Positions 4,863 to 5,692 of a stretch of DNA of 5,692 nucleotides are shown one piece after another (position 1 is the first letter of the stretch; each line of letters starts with the position of its first letter). This DNA is from Proteobacteria bacterium UBA2383 (GTDB lineage: Bacteria > Pseudomonadota > Gammaproteobacteria > Competibacterales > Competibacteraceae), in NCBI GenBank assembly GCA_002343485.1, contig DDST01000154.1:1-5692 (forward strand), written 5' to 3'. Under the pieces are notes generated by a model. That model did no database searches and had not been told where the DNA came from. It saw only the letters and a list, made by a program, of their open reading frames with translations. A program made the translations under genes and the position numbers.

Positions 4863-5692
4863 ATGAACCTAACCTCTGCTCCTCCTATCCGCCGCGCGCT
4901 CATCAGTGTCTCCGACAAAACCGGCATCGTCGATTTCGCGCGCGCCCTGGTTGACCTGGGCGTGGAAATCCTTTCTACCGGGGGCACTGCCCGATTGCTG
5001 GCCGACAATGCCCTTCCTGTGATCGAGGTGGCCGATTACACCGGTTTTCCAGAAATGATGGATGGCCGCCTTAAGACCTTGCATCCCCGCATTCATGGCG
5101 GTCTGCTCGGCCGGCGTGGTCAAGATGATGCGGCTATGGTGCAACATGACATCCCGCCCATTGACCTGCTGGTGGTCAATCTCTACCCCTTCGAGGCGAC
5201 GGTTGCCAAATCCGGCTGTACGCTGGCCAACGCGATTGAAAATATCGACATCGGCGGACCCACCATGCTGCGCGCGGCAGCTAAGAATCATGCTGCGGTG
5301 ACCGTGGTCGTAGACGCTAGCGACTATGAACGGGTTTTGACCGGGATGCGCGCTGGGAATGGCGCGATCAGCGATGCGACCCGCTTTGATCTGGCCGTGA
5401 AAGTCTTCGAACACACCGCCCGCTATGATGGCGCTATCGCCAATTATCTCGGCTCCATCCAAACTGAAGAAGGTGGCCGCGACCCCTTTCCGCGCACCTA
5501 CAACGTTCAGTTCCGCAAAGCGCAAAGTATGCGTTATGGCGAGAACCCGCACCAAGGCGCAGCGTTCTACGTGGAGCCGCAACCGGTGGAAGCTTGCATC
5601 GCCACCGCCCGCCAGTTGCAAGGCAAGGAACTGTCCTACAACAACGTGGCCGATACCGACGCCGCGCTGGAATGCGTCAAAAGCTTCGCTGC
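4863..5692 (+). CDS. purH: PurH, bifunctional AICAR transformylase/IMP cyclohydrolase, N-terminal half (runs off right edge)
   Basis: The first 276 complete codons plus two bases of PurH, which performs the last two steps of de novo IMP synthesis: formylation of AICAR with 10-formyl-THF, then ring closure. The MGS-like cyclohydrolase domain starts at RRALISVSDKTG (10-21), with STGGTARLL (38-46), MMDGRLKTLHPRIHGG (65-80), IDLLVVNLYPFE (100-111) and ENIDIGGPTMLRAAAKNH (126-143). The transformylase domain has begun, with RYGENPHQ (224-231) and GKELSYNN (254-261), whose Lys255 matches the catalytic lysine of the family. E. coli PurH has 529 residues, so about half is present. ATG 4863 fits the family N-terminus; the ribosome site is poor (TAAGG, 4844-4848, 14 nt away). 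It lies 54 bp after the carbonic anhydrase stop with no terminator between, so read-through is possible. Confidence 0.96.
   Translation, partial: MNLTSAPPIRRALISVSDKTGIVDFARALVDLGVEILSTGGTARLLADNALPVIEVADYTGFPEMMDGRLKTLHPRIHGGLLGRRGQDDAAMVQHDIPPIDLLVVNLYPFEATVAKSGCTLANAIENIDIGGPTMLRAAAKNHAAVTVVVDASDYERVLTGMRAGNGAISDATRFDLAVKVFEHTARYDGAIANYLGSIQTEEGGRDPFPRTYNVQFRKAQSMRYGENPHQGAAFYVEPQPVEACIATARQLQGKELSYNNVADTDAALECVKSFA

Noticed and set aside
4869..5621. A 250-codon open frame on the minus strand
   Set aside because: It lies entirely antisense to purH, whose plus-strand translation has unmistakable family motifs throughout. The antisense protein shows no recognisable domain. It is a frame shadow favoured by GC-rich codon use.

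Overview
The window reads as an ordinary chromosomal segment of a Gram-negative proteobacterium, most likely a gammaproteobacterium. Support comes from a Kdo transferase (WaaA, so an LPS outer membrane), a CysZ sulfate permease, a Mdh N-terminus of the MKNPVRV.ITGAAG type, and moderately GC-rich coding DNA. No insertion sequence, phage gene, CRISPR array, tRNA or rRNA was recognised. The species cannot be fixed from the sequence.

Layout. (1) Bases 1-115, minus strand: the first 38 codons of malate dehydrogenase (mdh), running off the left edge. (2) Bases 116-352: a divergent intergenic region with an mdh Shine-Dalgarno, a 7-bp inverted repeat with half-sites 21 bp apart, a TATAAT box and a compact hairpin abutting the cysZ ribosome binding site. 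(3) Bases 353-3938, plus strand: cysZ, waaA and a stand-alone NuoM-like membrane subunit. The gaps are 32 bp, then a 4-bp ATGA overlap, so these look co-transcribed. (4) Bases 3939-4142: a short region with a possible 68-codon ORF, a perfect 9-bp inverted repeat, a second GC-rich hairpin and a TATAAT box. (5) Bases 4143-4808: a beta-class carbonic anhydrase, best started at GTG 4143. (6) Bases 4863 to the right edge: the first 276 codons of purH.

Functionally this is mostly housekeeping: TCA cycle, sulfate uptake, LPS inner core and purine synthesis. The exception is the pair formed by an orphan, sequence-divergent complex I antiporter-type subunit and a carbonic anhydrase. By analogy with DAB inorganic-carbon pumps (DabB is a NuoL-like subunit, DabA a CA-like subunit) and the cyanobacterial NDH-1 CO2-hydration complexes, the pair could be an energy-coupled CO2/bicarbonate module. 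That link is inference from gene order and family resemblance only. No DabA homologue and no other nuo gene lies in the window.
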